Position numbers and translations under genes: made by a program. Below are positions 50,721 through 62,720 of a stretch of DNA of 64,000 nucleotides, piece after piece; within the stretch, counting starts at the first letter, position 1; every line of letters starts with the position of its first letter. Origin of the DNA: Progne subis subis (Eukaryota > Chordata > Aves > Passeriformes > Hirundinidae); assembly GCA_022316685.1 (NCBI GenBank), contig JAKJHU010000014.1, forward strand, positions 4,459,001-4,523,000, written 5' to 3'. Under the pieces are notes generated by a model. That model was not told the DNA's origin, did no database searches, and saw nothing but the letters and a program-made list of their open reading frames with translations.

Positions 50721-52685
50721 AAAAACCTCATACAAACTGTCAGAATGTTCCCAGAGGATTAAAATACGAGAGTTGCAAAGTCAACAAACTTTTGTGTAAG
50801 ATAAATCAAGTAAATTAATTTTGGATATCTGTAGCTGCAAATACCAGTGGGAATGGCAGACAGCCTACCTGATTGCAGTTACTGCCAAAACCCAGATACA
50901 GAGTTAACCAGTAATATATTGGGTCACATTTTACCTTAAATGTCCCAGCTGCTTTTACAAAATTTGGTCCCACCTTAACCAGAAACCAAATCAGTTTCCT
51001 GCCCTGTGCCCGGTGTGAGATCTGCACTCTGGTTTTTTGATGAAAAGAACTTGTCCTCCAGGTTTGGTTAGAAACTTGAACAGCTGTTTTGTTTCAAAAT
51101 CCTCTGAGAAATCTAACTTCCTTATGAATATAATGTCAAAAAAGATCAACAAAAGCTGTCTCCCCCTAGAAATGATTTTTTGGGAGCAGCCTGTAGTTGC
51201 ACTGCAGTTCAGCAGTTCACAGCTATCTGCAGGAGCACTTTGTACCTCCACTTTGAGGAGGCTGGAGTCCCATAGGGAGCTATTCTTTTTTCCAGTATAT
51301 TTGACATGTTCAGCTGTTAGTGCTCATTATGGTCATTATGAGTTATTACTGCTCATTATGCTGTTAGGCAGATGACACCTAGATTTACTGAACTGATGCT
51401 GATGGGGGTGGAAGAACCTTTCTTCTCAGATACAGATCTTCCATAATCAAAAAAGGGGAGCTAAAAATGGCCGAGACGAGAGGAAGAAAAAGAGGCATGG
51501 AAAGAAACACCCCAGTTTCAAACCAAAACCAGTGACATCAAGTCACATCTGCCATTCGGTGTCGTGTGTACACAGCCTTCTTACACTCACCTCCCTCTGT
51601 TTGTCTCTAGGAACCATATAGCTCAGAAACAGCTATGAGTCTAAGTTAATTGACGAATAATTTGAGTATTGCTGTTTTATTTCCTCTGCCCCATCACTCA
51701 TGCAATGACACATATCACTTTGGCCACTTACTGGTAAAATTTTAGATAGCCTTGTGCATTACAATTCAATTATTCTTTAGAACAAAAATAAAAATACTGG
51801 CATAGTTAGTTTCTGAAAAATTTTCCAGAAGCTAGACAGCAACAGAGCTCCTTGGAAAAAAAACTACTCAATTTCAAATTTCATTTTTCCATTTTCTGTT
51901 AATACAAATCAGATGCATATTTAGAGTCTGGAGAGCAGAAAAATGTTAGTCCTATAAAAACATACAACAGGTTAAACTGCTTAAATAAGTTATCAAGTCA
52001 CTTTTTTCAACCATCATTATTTACTTTTTAAAGACTTTGATGGGTTATTCAGCAGAAGGGGGAGAATACATGACTAGCTGTGATACTCAACTTTTTTTTT
52101 TTTTTTTTAATGTGAAGAACAAGAGAATAATTTCCTAAAAAACAAATGGATCATGATGCCAGATTTTTGTTTTCTCCTCTATTACTACTCTAGATATAGG
52201 GATACAGTAAATTCTGGCTTTCAGACCCACACAGGTGCTTTATTAACTTTCCTGCGTGTCACAGAGTTCAGCAGACCTCCTTGACAAGAAGCCCTGGAAC
52301 AGATCCCTGAGGATGTGAGGCACTACAGCAGCTCTGAGTGCTCTGCACTCACTGGTGTAAAGTGCCTTGTACTGGCGGGAGGATCAGGGGGAGGCAGAAT
52401 GCCACCACCACCTGCCCTTTGGTGTAAAACAAGAGAGAAGTGAGCAATAATCCTTCCCCTCCTGGGCTCCTCTCTGCTGTGCACAGGCAGCAGCCAGGCC
52501 AGGGTTCCCTGGCTGAGGGACAAGGCAAATGCCATGGAGATGGAAAGTGTGGGATGAGATAAATTATCTTAATCTCCCTGTTGCAGCCCAGAAACCAAAT
52601 ATTTGGAGTGTACAGAGCTGCAGTGTTGGAAGTCTGGGAGTCGTAATCTCCATCAATCTCTCCGTAATGAATCAAAGAGAAAGTC
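50721..52685. other. Non-coding DNA; small internal repeats
   Basis: The word GCTCATTATG occurs at 51322-51331 and 51351-51360, with GTCATTATG between them and GCTGTTAG/CTGTTAGG outside. A T run lies at about 52091-52108. No gene or interspersed repeat was recognised. Confidence 0.5.
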
Positions 52686-52701
52686 ATTAATTAATTAATT
52701 A
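52686..52701. repeat. (ATTA)n short tandem repeat
   Basis: Four ATTA units, giving overlapping TTAATTAA palindromes, followed by ATCTATAATTAAC. Each unit is a homeodomain-type core; this may be a simple repeat or a clustered site. Confidence 0.7.
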
Positions 52702-53139
52702 TCTATAATTAACAAACAGATAAATAGCTTGCAGTGGCATTTGTGTAATCCAGAGTAGTTTTAACAATCTGGGTATTCCCAGTATTGTCCCTTCTGCTTG
52801 GAAATAATTGTAAAGGACACTAAAAATCTATTTTTTTACCAGATAAACCAAGCCAGAAAGGCGTATCCCAGCATTGTGATAAAACATGCCAGCTCAAACT
52901 TATGGCATATCAGTTCTTTCCTGCTGGCCAAATTTTCAGTGGTAGAAAATTCTGGAGAGAAAAAAATTAAAACAATAAATACTCATATCCTTCAACCTCT
53001 AACAGATTTAAATGGAGTTGTTCTGTCAGTAATAACAACTTGTAAGTACCTTACATCAATATCATTGTGACAGGAGCAATGTAACTTTTAAACAAATAAA
53101 AATAAATGTATATTCTGGCTATATTTCCTAATCACTGAT
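52702..53139. other. Non-coding DNA, nothing recognised
   Basis: AT-rich. A 90-codon open frame (52798-53070) has no recognisable motif. Confidence 0.5.
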
Positions 53140-53460
53140 TAAGGAGTTCTCTGTATAGCTTTTTGTTCCAGATTGACCATTGCCTGATGGCTAATCCTGC
53201 ACCAAATATATAATCTAGTGTTTATGATCAAGAATTTTATTGCCAGATGTCAGGAATGCAGTGGACAATTACATCACATTATAAATACGAGCCTTGATCC
53301 AGCACAATTAAAATGAATGTGTTTTTTATTGCCTGAAATTTGCTAGAATCAAGGACATAATTAAAAGATATGGTTGCACTTTTAAGCACAATCTATGCAT
53401 TTGTGATAACCCTATTCACAGTTTGCAATAATAGTGTGACTGTCTTGTACATAAAAAGGT
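53140..53460. promoter_or_regulatory. Candidate conserved non-coding element
   Basis: Complex repeat-free AT-rich sequence with many TAAT/ATTA and octamer-like words (CACAATTAAAATGAATG, ACATAATTAAAAG, CTATGCATTTGTG) and no simple runs. No substantial open frame crosses it. By texture this is the strongest enhancer-like stretch in the right half, but it is unsupported by comparison. Confidence 0.28.
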
Positions 53461-54077
53461 CAGCATGGGGGTAGTTTTCATTGGAAAAAAATGTTTTCAA
53501 TGGTTGGGTTTTATTTGTTTAAAACCAGATAATTTATACTATAGTGATCCAGTAAAATACTAAAATGGCATTATTAGGATAATCAAGAACAATAAATGTC
53601 CTTAGAATTAGTAATATTTATTTTACAATTGATAAATCAGCCAAATATTGGTCAAGTGGAAATCACACTTTTTCCTCCACTGAGATTCCAATGGGAAAAT
53701 ATTTATTTTTCCAGTTTCCTTAAGAGTAAACCTTCACTATTTTCTTTGTTGTATTCTCCAAGAGTCAGACTGGATAAAAATCTATTCCATGTTAATTTTA
53801 TCCATGTCAGCAACCTAACTACAATCAGCAGAAATACTCATATTTACGGTTAATCAAGATCAACAGAAATCATAGAGGTTATAAACCCACAAGAACTATT
53901 TTAGCAACAAACACCAGGCACACCAAAAGAAAGGAAACATCAAACCCACGGTTTTTTAAAGAGTCTAGATTTCCTCCTGCACTCTTTCTAAAGTCTATCG
54001 TGCTCCTGAGATCGCTTTTCTTTTATCTCAGGCTGTCCTCTTCTTCAGGCTGGTGTGAGATTGTGGAGCTGTGTGCA
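53461..54077. other. Non-coding DNA, nothing recognised
   Basis: AT-rich, short open frames, no repeat recognised. Confidence 0.5.
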
Positions 54078-54225
54078 AATCACAGAATATTTAAGGTTGG
54101 AAAAAACCTCCAGGATCATCAGGTGCGACCACTAACCCAGCCCTGCCATGTTCACCACCCAACCACATCCCCAAGTGCCACAGCTCCACCTCTTTTGGAG
54201 CAGTCCCAGGGACAGGAGTGGCACA
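54078..54225 (-). mobile_element. CR1 LINE 3'-tail fragment (minus)
   Basis: AATCACAGAATATTTAAGG, TTGGAAAAAACCTCCAGG and ATCATCAGGTGCGACC, then CCATGTTCACCACCCAACC and CATCCCCAAGTGCCACAGC, match an avian CR1 3' end in reverse complement. The 3' end faces left. It is part of an outward-facing pair with 54350-54433. Confidence 0.8.
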
Positions 54226-54349
54226 GCTTCAGATCTGAGAGCACAGCTGATCGTGCTTGGAAAACACCAGTGGAACCAAGAAACTTGAAAATAAGTAGAC
54301 ATCTTTCTGAAGGAATGAATGAGGAGGAGAAAATGGAAATTGGGACTGT

Positions 54350-54433
54350 CCTGAGCAGGACCAGGAGTTGGATTTTGGTGATCCTTGTGGGTCCCTTCCA
54401 ATTCACAATGTTCAATGTTTCTGTGGAATCATA
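54350..54433 (+). mobile_element. CR1 LINE 3'-tail fragment (plus)
   Basis: CTGAGCAGGACCAGGAGTTG, GATTTTGGTGATCCTTGTGG, GTCCCTTCCAATTC and TTTCTGTGGAATCAT match the CR1 3' terminus on the plus strand. With 54078-54225 it forms an inverted arrangement, both 3' ends pointing outward with about 125 bp between. A 144-codon open frame across the pair (54000-54434) is repeat-derived. Confidence 0.8.
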
Positions 54434-56402
54434 AGGTAGAACAGTTTAGTGCAGTAGGGAGATGCAATCTCAACTGAAATAAAAGCAGCACTGATTTTGT
54501 TCTTTTTCAAGGTATCACATAACCTACAGTTTCATTCCTGGTTTTAAACAATTTTATATATATTTTAGCATCTTCAAGATCTTTAGAGTTCCTCAGTATT
54601 TGCTGCAAATCCATTCCTACAGAGCTATTTGTTAAAGATCAGAGAACTTTAAAGAAAACTTTAGCACATGTTTAAAGTCACTTTAAATTACACAAATTGC
54701 TAAAAACTCCCATCTTCTCCCTTTCCATCCTTTAGGGCCACAGAATGTTTGCTAGCACGGCATAGAAAAAGGAATTGTGAATTTTATTGCGTAGCGAACA
54801 AGTGATTGTTTGTCCTGCTGAGTGTTAGTTCTGACCCAGGTAGAAGTGTTTTATAGTCTGAAGATCAAAGTGCAGCTTACCCATCAAAATCACATTCCAG
54901 CTTTGTTTATTACTCTCTTAACCTTTCATCTGTGCTTTACACAGTGCTGAGAAATACATATATAAAAAACGTTCAGAAAGCCCTGCTTCAGTGAGTCATC
55001 TTTACTTCTTTAGTTATCAGAGTATAACAAGCTCTTTGCTCTTCTTAAAACTCCTCCATCTTTAAAACCACTATAATATTCCTTCTGAAAAAATGAGTGA
55101 CTTAATACACAAAATACATTTTCACCTTTCAGAAAAACTACTTCAACTTGTTTGAGTCACCTTGGAAATACTGCTATTTAAAGGGTTGATAATATTGAAA
55201 AGACTTAATAAAGTTTGTCACTAGCATTGGGTTATATTTTTTTGTAGTCTTTTAAAACTAAGATTTTTGAGGGGAGAATTTTTTTAAGGAGATGCAGCAA
55301 ATAATATCAGATATTTGTAAACACTCTCAAGGGAAAACAAACCTATTTCTCAATTGCATTCTTACACAAAAAAATCCCCGAAGATGTCTCTAAAACAGGA
55401 CTTCTGGGTTCTGCAAGTTGTTAAGCACAGGATATTTAACCTCCTTTTTGCAACTGCTTCATTCCAAAACATTTCTCTCCTTGGATTTACTGATAAGCTG
55501 CTCTTAAAAGTACCTTCAATCTGCTTTATTCATGTCAATTGCAGCAAGCTATTAGCTGTAATTGGCAATTTAATTTTTTTTTTCCTTTTTCCTGCTTTTA
55601 GTGTATGATCAGCTTCCAAAAAGTGAGGTTTTAGAATTTCACTAATGTACCCTAAGCGATGCATTCATCTGTAGCACAGGCAAATTTTACCTAAGAAATT
55701 GGTCTTTATCAACATGTGATTTTTCAATATGCATCAAGAGATGTGAAAAAACATGTCCACAGGAATTGCCAAATTGTCTGGAAAAGGAACAGTGAGATGA
55801 GTGACAGCACAGAAGAAACACCCTGGCATGACAAAAACAAAGACAAAAACCCAGGATGCCTGTGGTCGGGGGCTGCATCTAAATAAATGGCACCAAACTA
55901 AAAGAGCCCAGCATCCAGCTTACACTGGATCCTTTCCTAAGAGGAAAAAAAGGCAAAGAAAGGAGAGAAAACCTAATCTCCCATTGTTTTATAATTTGCA
56001 GGCAGTCTTTAGGATTCCTTCAAATCAAGAGCTCCATTCCCAAAAACCCAAATTCCAGCAGAGAAAGCTACAACATCAATAAGACTTTGCACGATCTAAC
56101 CTGTGACCATTTGATTCTTATCCACCTCCACCCTCTGCTCAATTCCTGGGTAATGCTACAGTAAGGGCAGGGTTTACCAAAAGGCCTGGAAAGGCTTAGG
56201 TGTGAAAAAGTTTCTGCACCTCTGCTCTGGACATAAGCCTGGTTAAGTTTTCAGGAGACAAATAATTATCTCTCACTGCCAGGCTGTCAAAACAGAGCCA
56301 GGTTTCTCCACTGGGATGGTAGAATAAGGAATCCCTCCTGTGCCCATGAGCCACAGGCTGAAATCTTAGCACATGTGAGTAGATGATACATCTAATGGCG
56401 TC
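54434..56402. other. Non-coding DNA, nothing recognised
   Basis: AT-rich, short open frames, no repeat family recognised apart from short A/T runs. Confidence 0.5.
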
Positions 56403-56461
56403 AAAAAAAAAAAAAAAAAAAAAAAAAGAGGCAGTAGTGTGGTTATTCCTTTGCAGAAACA

Positions 56462-56493
<32 letters not shown>
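56403..56493. repeat. Inverted homopolymer pair: A25, 37-bp spacer, T29
   Basis: A25 at 56403-56427 and T29 at 56465-56493 flank a 37-bp unique spacer. The arms are fully complementary and could form a cruciform or hairpin. The arrangement could come from two retroposed tails in opposite orientation, although no element bodies are recognisable, or from slippage. Confidence 0.9.
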
Positions 56494-56495
<2 letters not shown>

Positions 56496-56650
56496 CTAAG
56501 AAAACTATAATGGGGCAATTCATTTTTAGGCGAGCCTAGACTATTCAGAGAGAAGGTTTACAAAGATAATCAGGTGTTAAAAGGTGAAGGTGTCTAGAGA
56601 ATAATTCATCTGCTCCCTCACGCTACTCAGAGCCCAGTGCTCTGCCTTAA

Positions 56651-56960
56651 GATCACAGAATCCCAGCCTTAGGGCAGCTGGGAGCTGTGGAGACCTCAGA
56701 TCACCACCTCCCCTGCAGGACCAGGGTCGAGTAAACCAGGTCACTCAGGTCTGTGAGCAGGTAGGGTTTGAATATCTCCATGCACTGGAGACTCCCTAAC
56801 TTCTCTGGGCAACCTGATCCAGCTTCTGACCCCCCTCAGAATAAACTAGGCTTTTATTTTTGGACTTTCATTTGTGCTTGGTGCCCACTGCCATTTGTTC
56901 TTTTGCTGGAAGCCACCAAGAGTCTGTTTTCTTAAATCTTCCTCCTTCTCTATAAATTCA
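56651..56960 (-). mobile_element. CR1 LINE 3' fragment
   Basis: GATCACAGAATCCCAGCC, GGGTTTGAATATCTCCATGC, CTGGAGACTCCCTAACTTCT, CTGGGCAACCTGATCCAGC and CTTGGTGCCCACTGCC follow the reverse complement of a CR1 3' region in order. Heavily diverged towards its right (CR1-5') end, so that boundary is approximate. Confidence 0.85.
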
Positions 56961-58635
56961 CATTGAAGCCAGTGAAAGCCACACCTCTTCACATGCTTGT
57001 TTTAATTTCCTTTGGCTTTTTTGCATATTGCTTGCTTGGCAGGGAGAAGTTAAGAACCAGGCTCTGAATTTGTTTCTGCTGGGTACTGCAACTTTGCAGG
57101 ATGGCTTTAACAACAACTGTTAGCTCACATTGATCATCACAAGTAATTTTGTTTCTTTCGGTGAGATTGATTATCTTTACCTAAATCATAGAGATCTCCC
57201 AGGAGGAAACACTGAGAAACTACAGAGAATGTGAAAGGAAAAGCTTTTAAAGGACTAAAAAGTTTTTGCAGCAGAAAACTAAGAGCTCATGTAAATGAAA
57301 AGCACAAATTCATGACAAAAGCTCTCATCTGTACAGTCACAAAAGAACATATCTATTTCCATCATCCAAATGCCAGCATTCAGTCATTAATGGGAAATAA
57401 ATAAACCCTCTTGGGCTCATTTTTCAAAATTATTTTGTTGGAGTGCTGTAAAGGAACCGTATAAAAGCAGGGCAAGACTCACACGCTCTGAATGCAATAC
57501 CCAGAATTTGTTCAAGGCCTTCCTGGAGCGCTGCAGACTTCAGGAGGGGTGAGCCACAGAGGTGCTTACAAGAATGGGAGTAAGAGAGAGGAACAAACAC
57601 ATGGAGCCAGTCTAAAAAAACATAATATTTCCTGTTTGTGCTTGGTCCTGGTAAAAACAGGTTCTAGCAAACTTCATAGTTCCTGATGGTGGCTGTCCAC
57701 CTCCACCTTGCAAGAGGACTTGTTCTATGATAGCCTGGAATGAAAAGGGTTTTATCAATGTTTGTAAGATGTTTTTCAAAGTTTTTAAGACTTTTTTCTA
57801 GCCCTCAGCTTCATCTTTGATAGACTAGAGCCGAGCAATGATATTTTTTTGTTCATATTTTGCACATCTCAAGGAAAAAAAAGGTTAAAACTGAGAAATT
57901 ATTCTTCATAATACTTTTCCAGTATTATCAGTTCCACTACACCTACTGAATACACTCCTGTTTGTAAATTTGTTTGTACACAGCACTTTCAAAAGAAACC
58001 TATCAACAAGAACATCCGCTGCCATGACTGAATTTGAACCAGAGATCAAAACACTACTCATGAAATATTTATAAAAAGAAACCAGCCAACAACTCTACAG
58101 AACTTTCAAAAGATAAAAAAGCACTATTATGTGCTTATGAGAGGGAAAGGAAAAGAAATACGTGCATTGTTTTAAGGCCATTTGAGAATGGAACCTTAAA
58201 TTTGAAATTGTGATTACTACTTCTACAGCATCTATCTAGGAAAACAGCAAAGATGAAATTCAGACACTACCACAGATGTTGAATTTTGCAGTGACTGGAA
58301 AATGCAGGTAATATCTTGTATTTCTCAATAATATATTTAAAGCTCATCTTCAGCTGGAGGGAACCCACATTAGAAAAGCTCTGTGCTAGCAAGATAGATA
58401 GCTGTCAAGTGATTTCCTTGTTATCAGAAAGAAAATAAATGAAATCATTTCCATTTTAAGGTTACCTTTAATAGTAATTCAAGAACCTAATGATAATCAA
58501 AATCCAAACAATGTGCATCCAAACAGCTATCAGGTACAGCAAGAGGAGAAACTCGACAATGAAAGGGCATTTAAGCTTTGAACATGTAGGACGTGCAAGC
58601 CCGTGAAGTACTAAAAGGGAAAATTTTAAGTAAGA
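56961..58635. other. Non-coding DNA, nothing recognised
   Basis: No gene or repeat recognised. A TATA-box-like TATAAAAG lies at 57460-57467 without other promoter evidence. Confidence 0.5.
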
Positions 58636-59040
58636 GAATCATAGAATGGTTTGGGTTGGAATGAACCTTAAATATCATCAAGTTCCAACCCCTGCCCTGG
58701 GCAGGGACAACTTCCACTATCTCAGGCTGCTCCAAGCCCTGTCCAGCCTGGCCTTGGACACTTCCAGGGATGGGGCAGACACAAATTCTCTGGGCAGCCT
58801 GAGTCAGAGCCTCCCCATCCTCACAGGGAAGAGGTTTTTTTCCCTGATATCTGATACAAACCTACCCTCAGTTTGAGGCCATTCCCCCTTGTTCTCTCAT
58901 TCCAGACCCTTGTAAAAATTCCCTCTCCATTTTTGTAGCTCCTTCAGGTGTGGGGAGGCCACAGTTAGGTCACTCTGAAGGCTTCAGAGCTAAAGGCTGA
59001 ACAAACCCAATTCTCTCAGTTCTTCCCCTTAGGAAAGGTA
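58636..59040 (-). mobile_element. CR1 LINE 3' fragment
   Basis: Well preserved avian CR1 3' end in reverse complement: AATCATAGAATGGTTTGGGT, TTGGAATGAACCTTAAATAT, CAAGTTCCAACCCCTGCC, GGCCTTGGACACTTCCAGGG, TTCTCTGGGCAGCCTGAG and GGCTGAACAAACCCAATTC. The tail retains ATCATAGAAT, complementary to the CR1 octamer repeat. It is 5'-truncated with no coding region. Confidence 0.96.
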
Positions 59041-59111
59041 AATGATCAGAAAAAAAAAAAATGCTGGAAAGAGAGTTAATATTCCTTTTAATGTGAACCT
59101 TTCCCTTTCAG

Positions 59112-59203
59112 TCCCCCATAATTTAGCCATCCTTGTTAAGAACTGTGTAATGGCAAGAGGAAAATATTTAGAGAACATTTTTCAAGAGGCACGTAATAAT
59201 GAA
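59112..59203 (+). other. Very weak exon candidate (92 bp)
   Basis: Starts after a pyrimidine-rich acceptor (AACCTTTCCCTTTCAG) and ends at a GAA/GTGAGT donor, with one frame open throughout. The frame belongs to a 123-codon open frame (59042-59413) that begins right after a CR1 fragment. The residues match nothing I know. An open stretch of 30 codons is unremarkable by chance. Confidence 0.1.
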
Positions 59204-59294
59204 GTGAGTAATTATAACATCCCCAGGGTGCTCAGGAGTGCATTTCACAGGGTCATTAATATGGTTCATGGGAAGCTGAAAGCACATGGCCTTT

Positions 59295-59317
59295 GGCCCC
59301 CCAGCACACGGGGGCCC
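59295..59317. other. Short GC-rich hairpin
   Basis: GGCCCCC and GGGGGCC arms surround a loop of about 8 bases (GGCCCCCCAGCACACGGGGG...). It stands out in AT-rich surroundings but has no T tract or other context to assign a role. Confidence 0.5.
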
Positions 59318-61527
59318 AGTGAAGGACACCCCATGGTGTCACTGCTCCGTTCAAGCCTCGCAGATGAAATGCAAACCCATCTCCAGCGAGACACAGCATC
59401 TACCTGGAGCTGAAAGGAAAATTTCAGTCAGAGAAGCAAATCAATTAATGTGCAATAAATTACAGCAACAAGGAGAGATAGGAACAAACATTTTGGGAGG
59501 AAATTCATTTCCCCACGTGTGTCCTGTTGGAATCAGTGAGATGACACCAGTAAGTGCTTACCAAACTCATGGGATGTTGGAACCTAAGTAAGCAAAATAG
59601 CCTAGGGATATGTTTGCCTAATCTTTTTGAAATTATTTGGAGCCATAAGGTCCTCTGCCTCCTTTCTTTTAATATTTTGTGCTTCTGTACTGAACAATTC
59701 ATTCTTCAATAGCAAAAGAAATAGTAAAGAAATTTGTCAGCGTACCTATGGCAACTTAAGATCCCTCAACTAAAATCCGGGTGGAAAGCCTTGAGAAAAT
59801 GAACAAATCATAACAAGTAAGGGAGATTTCATAAAAACAAACATCCAAGAGCTGACAAAATAATACAGGTTTTGGTTTTTTTTTTTAAATCAGTAGAATT
59901 CTTGAATGTGAAGTGAGTCTCCCATACAAAGACTGCTCAACTCTCGTACATTTTATTTCATTAGGATCTTGGAAAAAATAGTGAAAAATTACTGCAGGAC
60001 AATGAAAAATGCCAGTAAGATGTAGTTCTCAAGCAATAAACCCTCTGAAACCTGGAGGGTATATTTCAAATTCTTAATTAAAGTGTATACGTGATCTTTC
60101 TTTTCTCAAAAATATTTTTAGCTTGCAACATACACAACACAAGTTACATTCAAAATACTTTTACAAATGCATTAGTATCTAGTATTTATATTTGCTGGAA
60201 GGCAATTTTCGTACTTTGCTTAACAAGGGATATTAACCAATATACAACATTTCCTCTGGCTTTTCAGAGACCTTCACATAGCAGTTTTTCATGCAATGAT
60301 GTATTCAAATGCAGTTTTTGCCAAAATAATATTTATTTGCCAGTACTTCTGGGGATATAAGAAATCAGTGTATCAAACAATGCAGTCTTCTATACATTCT
60401 CCATTAGAAGGTAATGCAAATTGCAACATTTTTACTGTAGTATTATCTAGGTTGGCTGAGGCAGGCATTTACACATGGATGACACATTAAATAGAAGAAA
60501 AAATTTAGGACTCTCTCTTGCCAGTACTGCTGCCAAGAGAGTTTTGTACCTCTAGATCTATTGTTCACATTACTTTTTTAACCATTAAAAAGTGCTGCTA
60601 CAGCCTTAAAATACAGATCTTGTTCAACTGACTCAAAAATATCACGAGGTACTACATCAAGGAAGTATCAGAATAATATTTGAGCAAGTATCCATATATG
60701 TAAACTAATTTGCACATGAAAAAAATCCCCATAAAATGAGGAATTTTATGCAATTGAGATGTGTGAAAAATGAAAGCAATATTTGCAATGGAAATCCCTG
60801 TCAAGTTATCTATTGCTTCCAAAGCCCCACAGTACACAGAAGTGCTTAATTTAAGCTTCAGAAAACTATTTTAATATATGTAATTAAATGCCATCAATGG
60901 AGAATTTAGAAATATTCCGTCTACTTCCATATCCTGATACTTCTATCACAAATGTTGAAAGAATTTTCATTCACCTTCTTTTCTGGGCATGAATTACAGC
61001 TGCTTAAAACTCTGGAGTGCAGAGTTCCCGACCCACCAAGGCTGGGCACAGACCTGACTTAGCTGCTGAGCTGCAGAGTATTCCTTAATGTCTTCCTGCC
61101 TGGGTTGAAAAACAGAATACTGGACACTCAGAGGATTATTTCTGTGCAGGAATGCTCTGCAGTGAGATACAAATTGCATAAAAATCCCACTTTATGACCA
61201 GCTCTTGGCTTACAGTCAGACTGATCCTTTCCTGGGAAGTTTGGCATCCTGGCAAAGGCAGAGCAGCCTAAATTCTGTTTGTTTCTTAGGGCAGAGCCAA
61301 ATCTGGCTCCCTGAGAAGTCTCCCATCCCATCATAAGAAAATTAAAGGCTTAGGATATTGTGCAGTGTAAAATACAGGTACAATTTTACAGCTGAAACAT
61401 TAAGAATACATTAGATTAAAGGTTTTGCATGGGGATCAGTGATGGTCATTACTTGGAGCAAAGTGATGGTAGCTACAGGTGATAAAAATTAAAAATATCA
61501 TATAGGATAATAGGGTCAAAGCTTTTG
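59318..61527. other. AT-rich non-coding DNA, nothing recognised
   Basis: Only short open frames. A T run lies at about 59877-59886. No repeat family, RNA gene or promoter was recognised. Confidence 0.5.
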
Positions 61528-61598
61528 AGGTGTTTTTTTTGGGTTTTTTTGGTTGGTTGGTTGGTTTTTTGTGGGTTTTTTTTTTTTTTTTTTTCCCC
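61528..61598. repeat. T/G-rich low-complexity tract
   Basis: GTTTTTTTTGGGTTTTTTTG, GTTGGTTGGTTGGTTTTTTG and a T19 run at 61576-61594. It is the strand complement in type of the A/C-rich tracts at 46.8 and 50.7 kb. Confidence 0.85.
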
Positions 61599-62329
61599 TG
61601 AGGCAGTAAGGTATTTATAACTTGTCTTCAGTGAGTTCTTTCTCTTTCCTATTTTGCAAATATTATCATGCTGAAGTTTATTCTGCTCTCGGAGATAAAT
61701 CTGCTATTTAGAAAAACTGGGATACTTTTATTATATGATTAAATATTGATGAAGGAAATTTATCTTGCCAGAGAGTAATTTTTCTTGACAGAAATGACAC
61801 AAACTGCTCTTATGCCAAAATGAATAGTTTTAAGGTTTGTTATTTGTTATTTTTGTGTTTACCAAAAAAGAAGCCTAGTGAAAAACATCAGAATAAACAT
61901 GTTATTTAAAATGTACCTGTACCAAGATAGAAAGCTATTCAATGGCAAATAAAATTATGCCTTTGTGCCCTGAAAAATAGAGAAGCTGCTGTACGTATGC
62001 ATCTATCCAAGCAGGTGGATAATGTCAATTGGCTGTGCTGGAAAAAGCACAAATAGAAAAGAAATGGTTCATTTTAAGAGTGCACTATTTATTCAGGGTT
62101 CCCATTTCACAAATATCTTGCCTGCTGTGCTTTGCAGTTGACCCTTTCACGATCTCTAGTCAATAACCCATTGTTCACCTCACATCCATTTTGTCATTTC
62201 GGTGGTGCAGACCCAAGTGTGGAAATCCTCCTTTCTCTGCTCCACTGCATTACCCCACCTCCCTTTGGCTGGCACTAACTCACAAAAAAAAAAAGAAAAA
62301 AAGGCACTAAAATATCATTAATTACAGCA
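61599..62329. other. Non-coding DNA, nothing recognised
   Basis: AT-rich, short A runs near 62284-62302, no gene or repeat recognised. Confidence 0.5.
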
Positions 62330-62720
62330 GGTCTGAGATTTGAATGCTCATTCTATTAATGGACCTAGGAAATTAGGACACTGCAAATCTCGATGAGCTG
62401 AGCTTGGGCCTCCTGCGAACTGGGCTGCCCCCAGGTTACCTGCTACATTAAATAAGAATTGTCTCATGCATTTTTAGAATTCTGAGGGTGTGTAAATCAG
62501 CCCTTGTGAAGTACAGCACCGGGGGGAATAGATAACTGCAGTACTCTCTCTATCTTAACTGCTCCTATTTATCTGGAATCAAATTCATTTGGAGGGCTTC
62601 ACACCAAGACTCTGTGATGCCGCAGGCTAAGGTGGGATCGGATCAGGCCTTCTGGACACCTTCTCTACTGTTTAATCCTAAAATATTAAATTTTCATTTA
62701 TATCTAAAGGAAAACTGTTA
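62330..62720. promoter_or_regulatory. Candidate conserved non-coding element
   Basis: Complex sequence with several retained CpGs (CTCGATGAGC, CTGCGAACTG, GCACCGGGG, TGCCGCAGG, GGGATCGGATC) and no simple repeats or long open frame. The CpG retention relative to flanks is the main reason for listing it; the role is inferred. Confidence 0.22.

Noticed and set aside
54000..54434. 144-codon open frame
   Set aside because: Largely CR1-derived sequence in both orientations; not a gene.
57455..57490. TATAAAAG with downstream sequence resembling a core promoter
   Set aside because: An isolated 8-mer is expected often in AT-rich DNA; no supporting upstream elements, initiator or transcript evidence.
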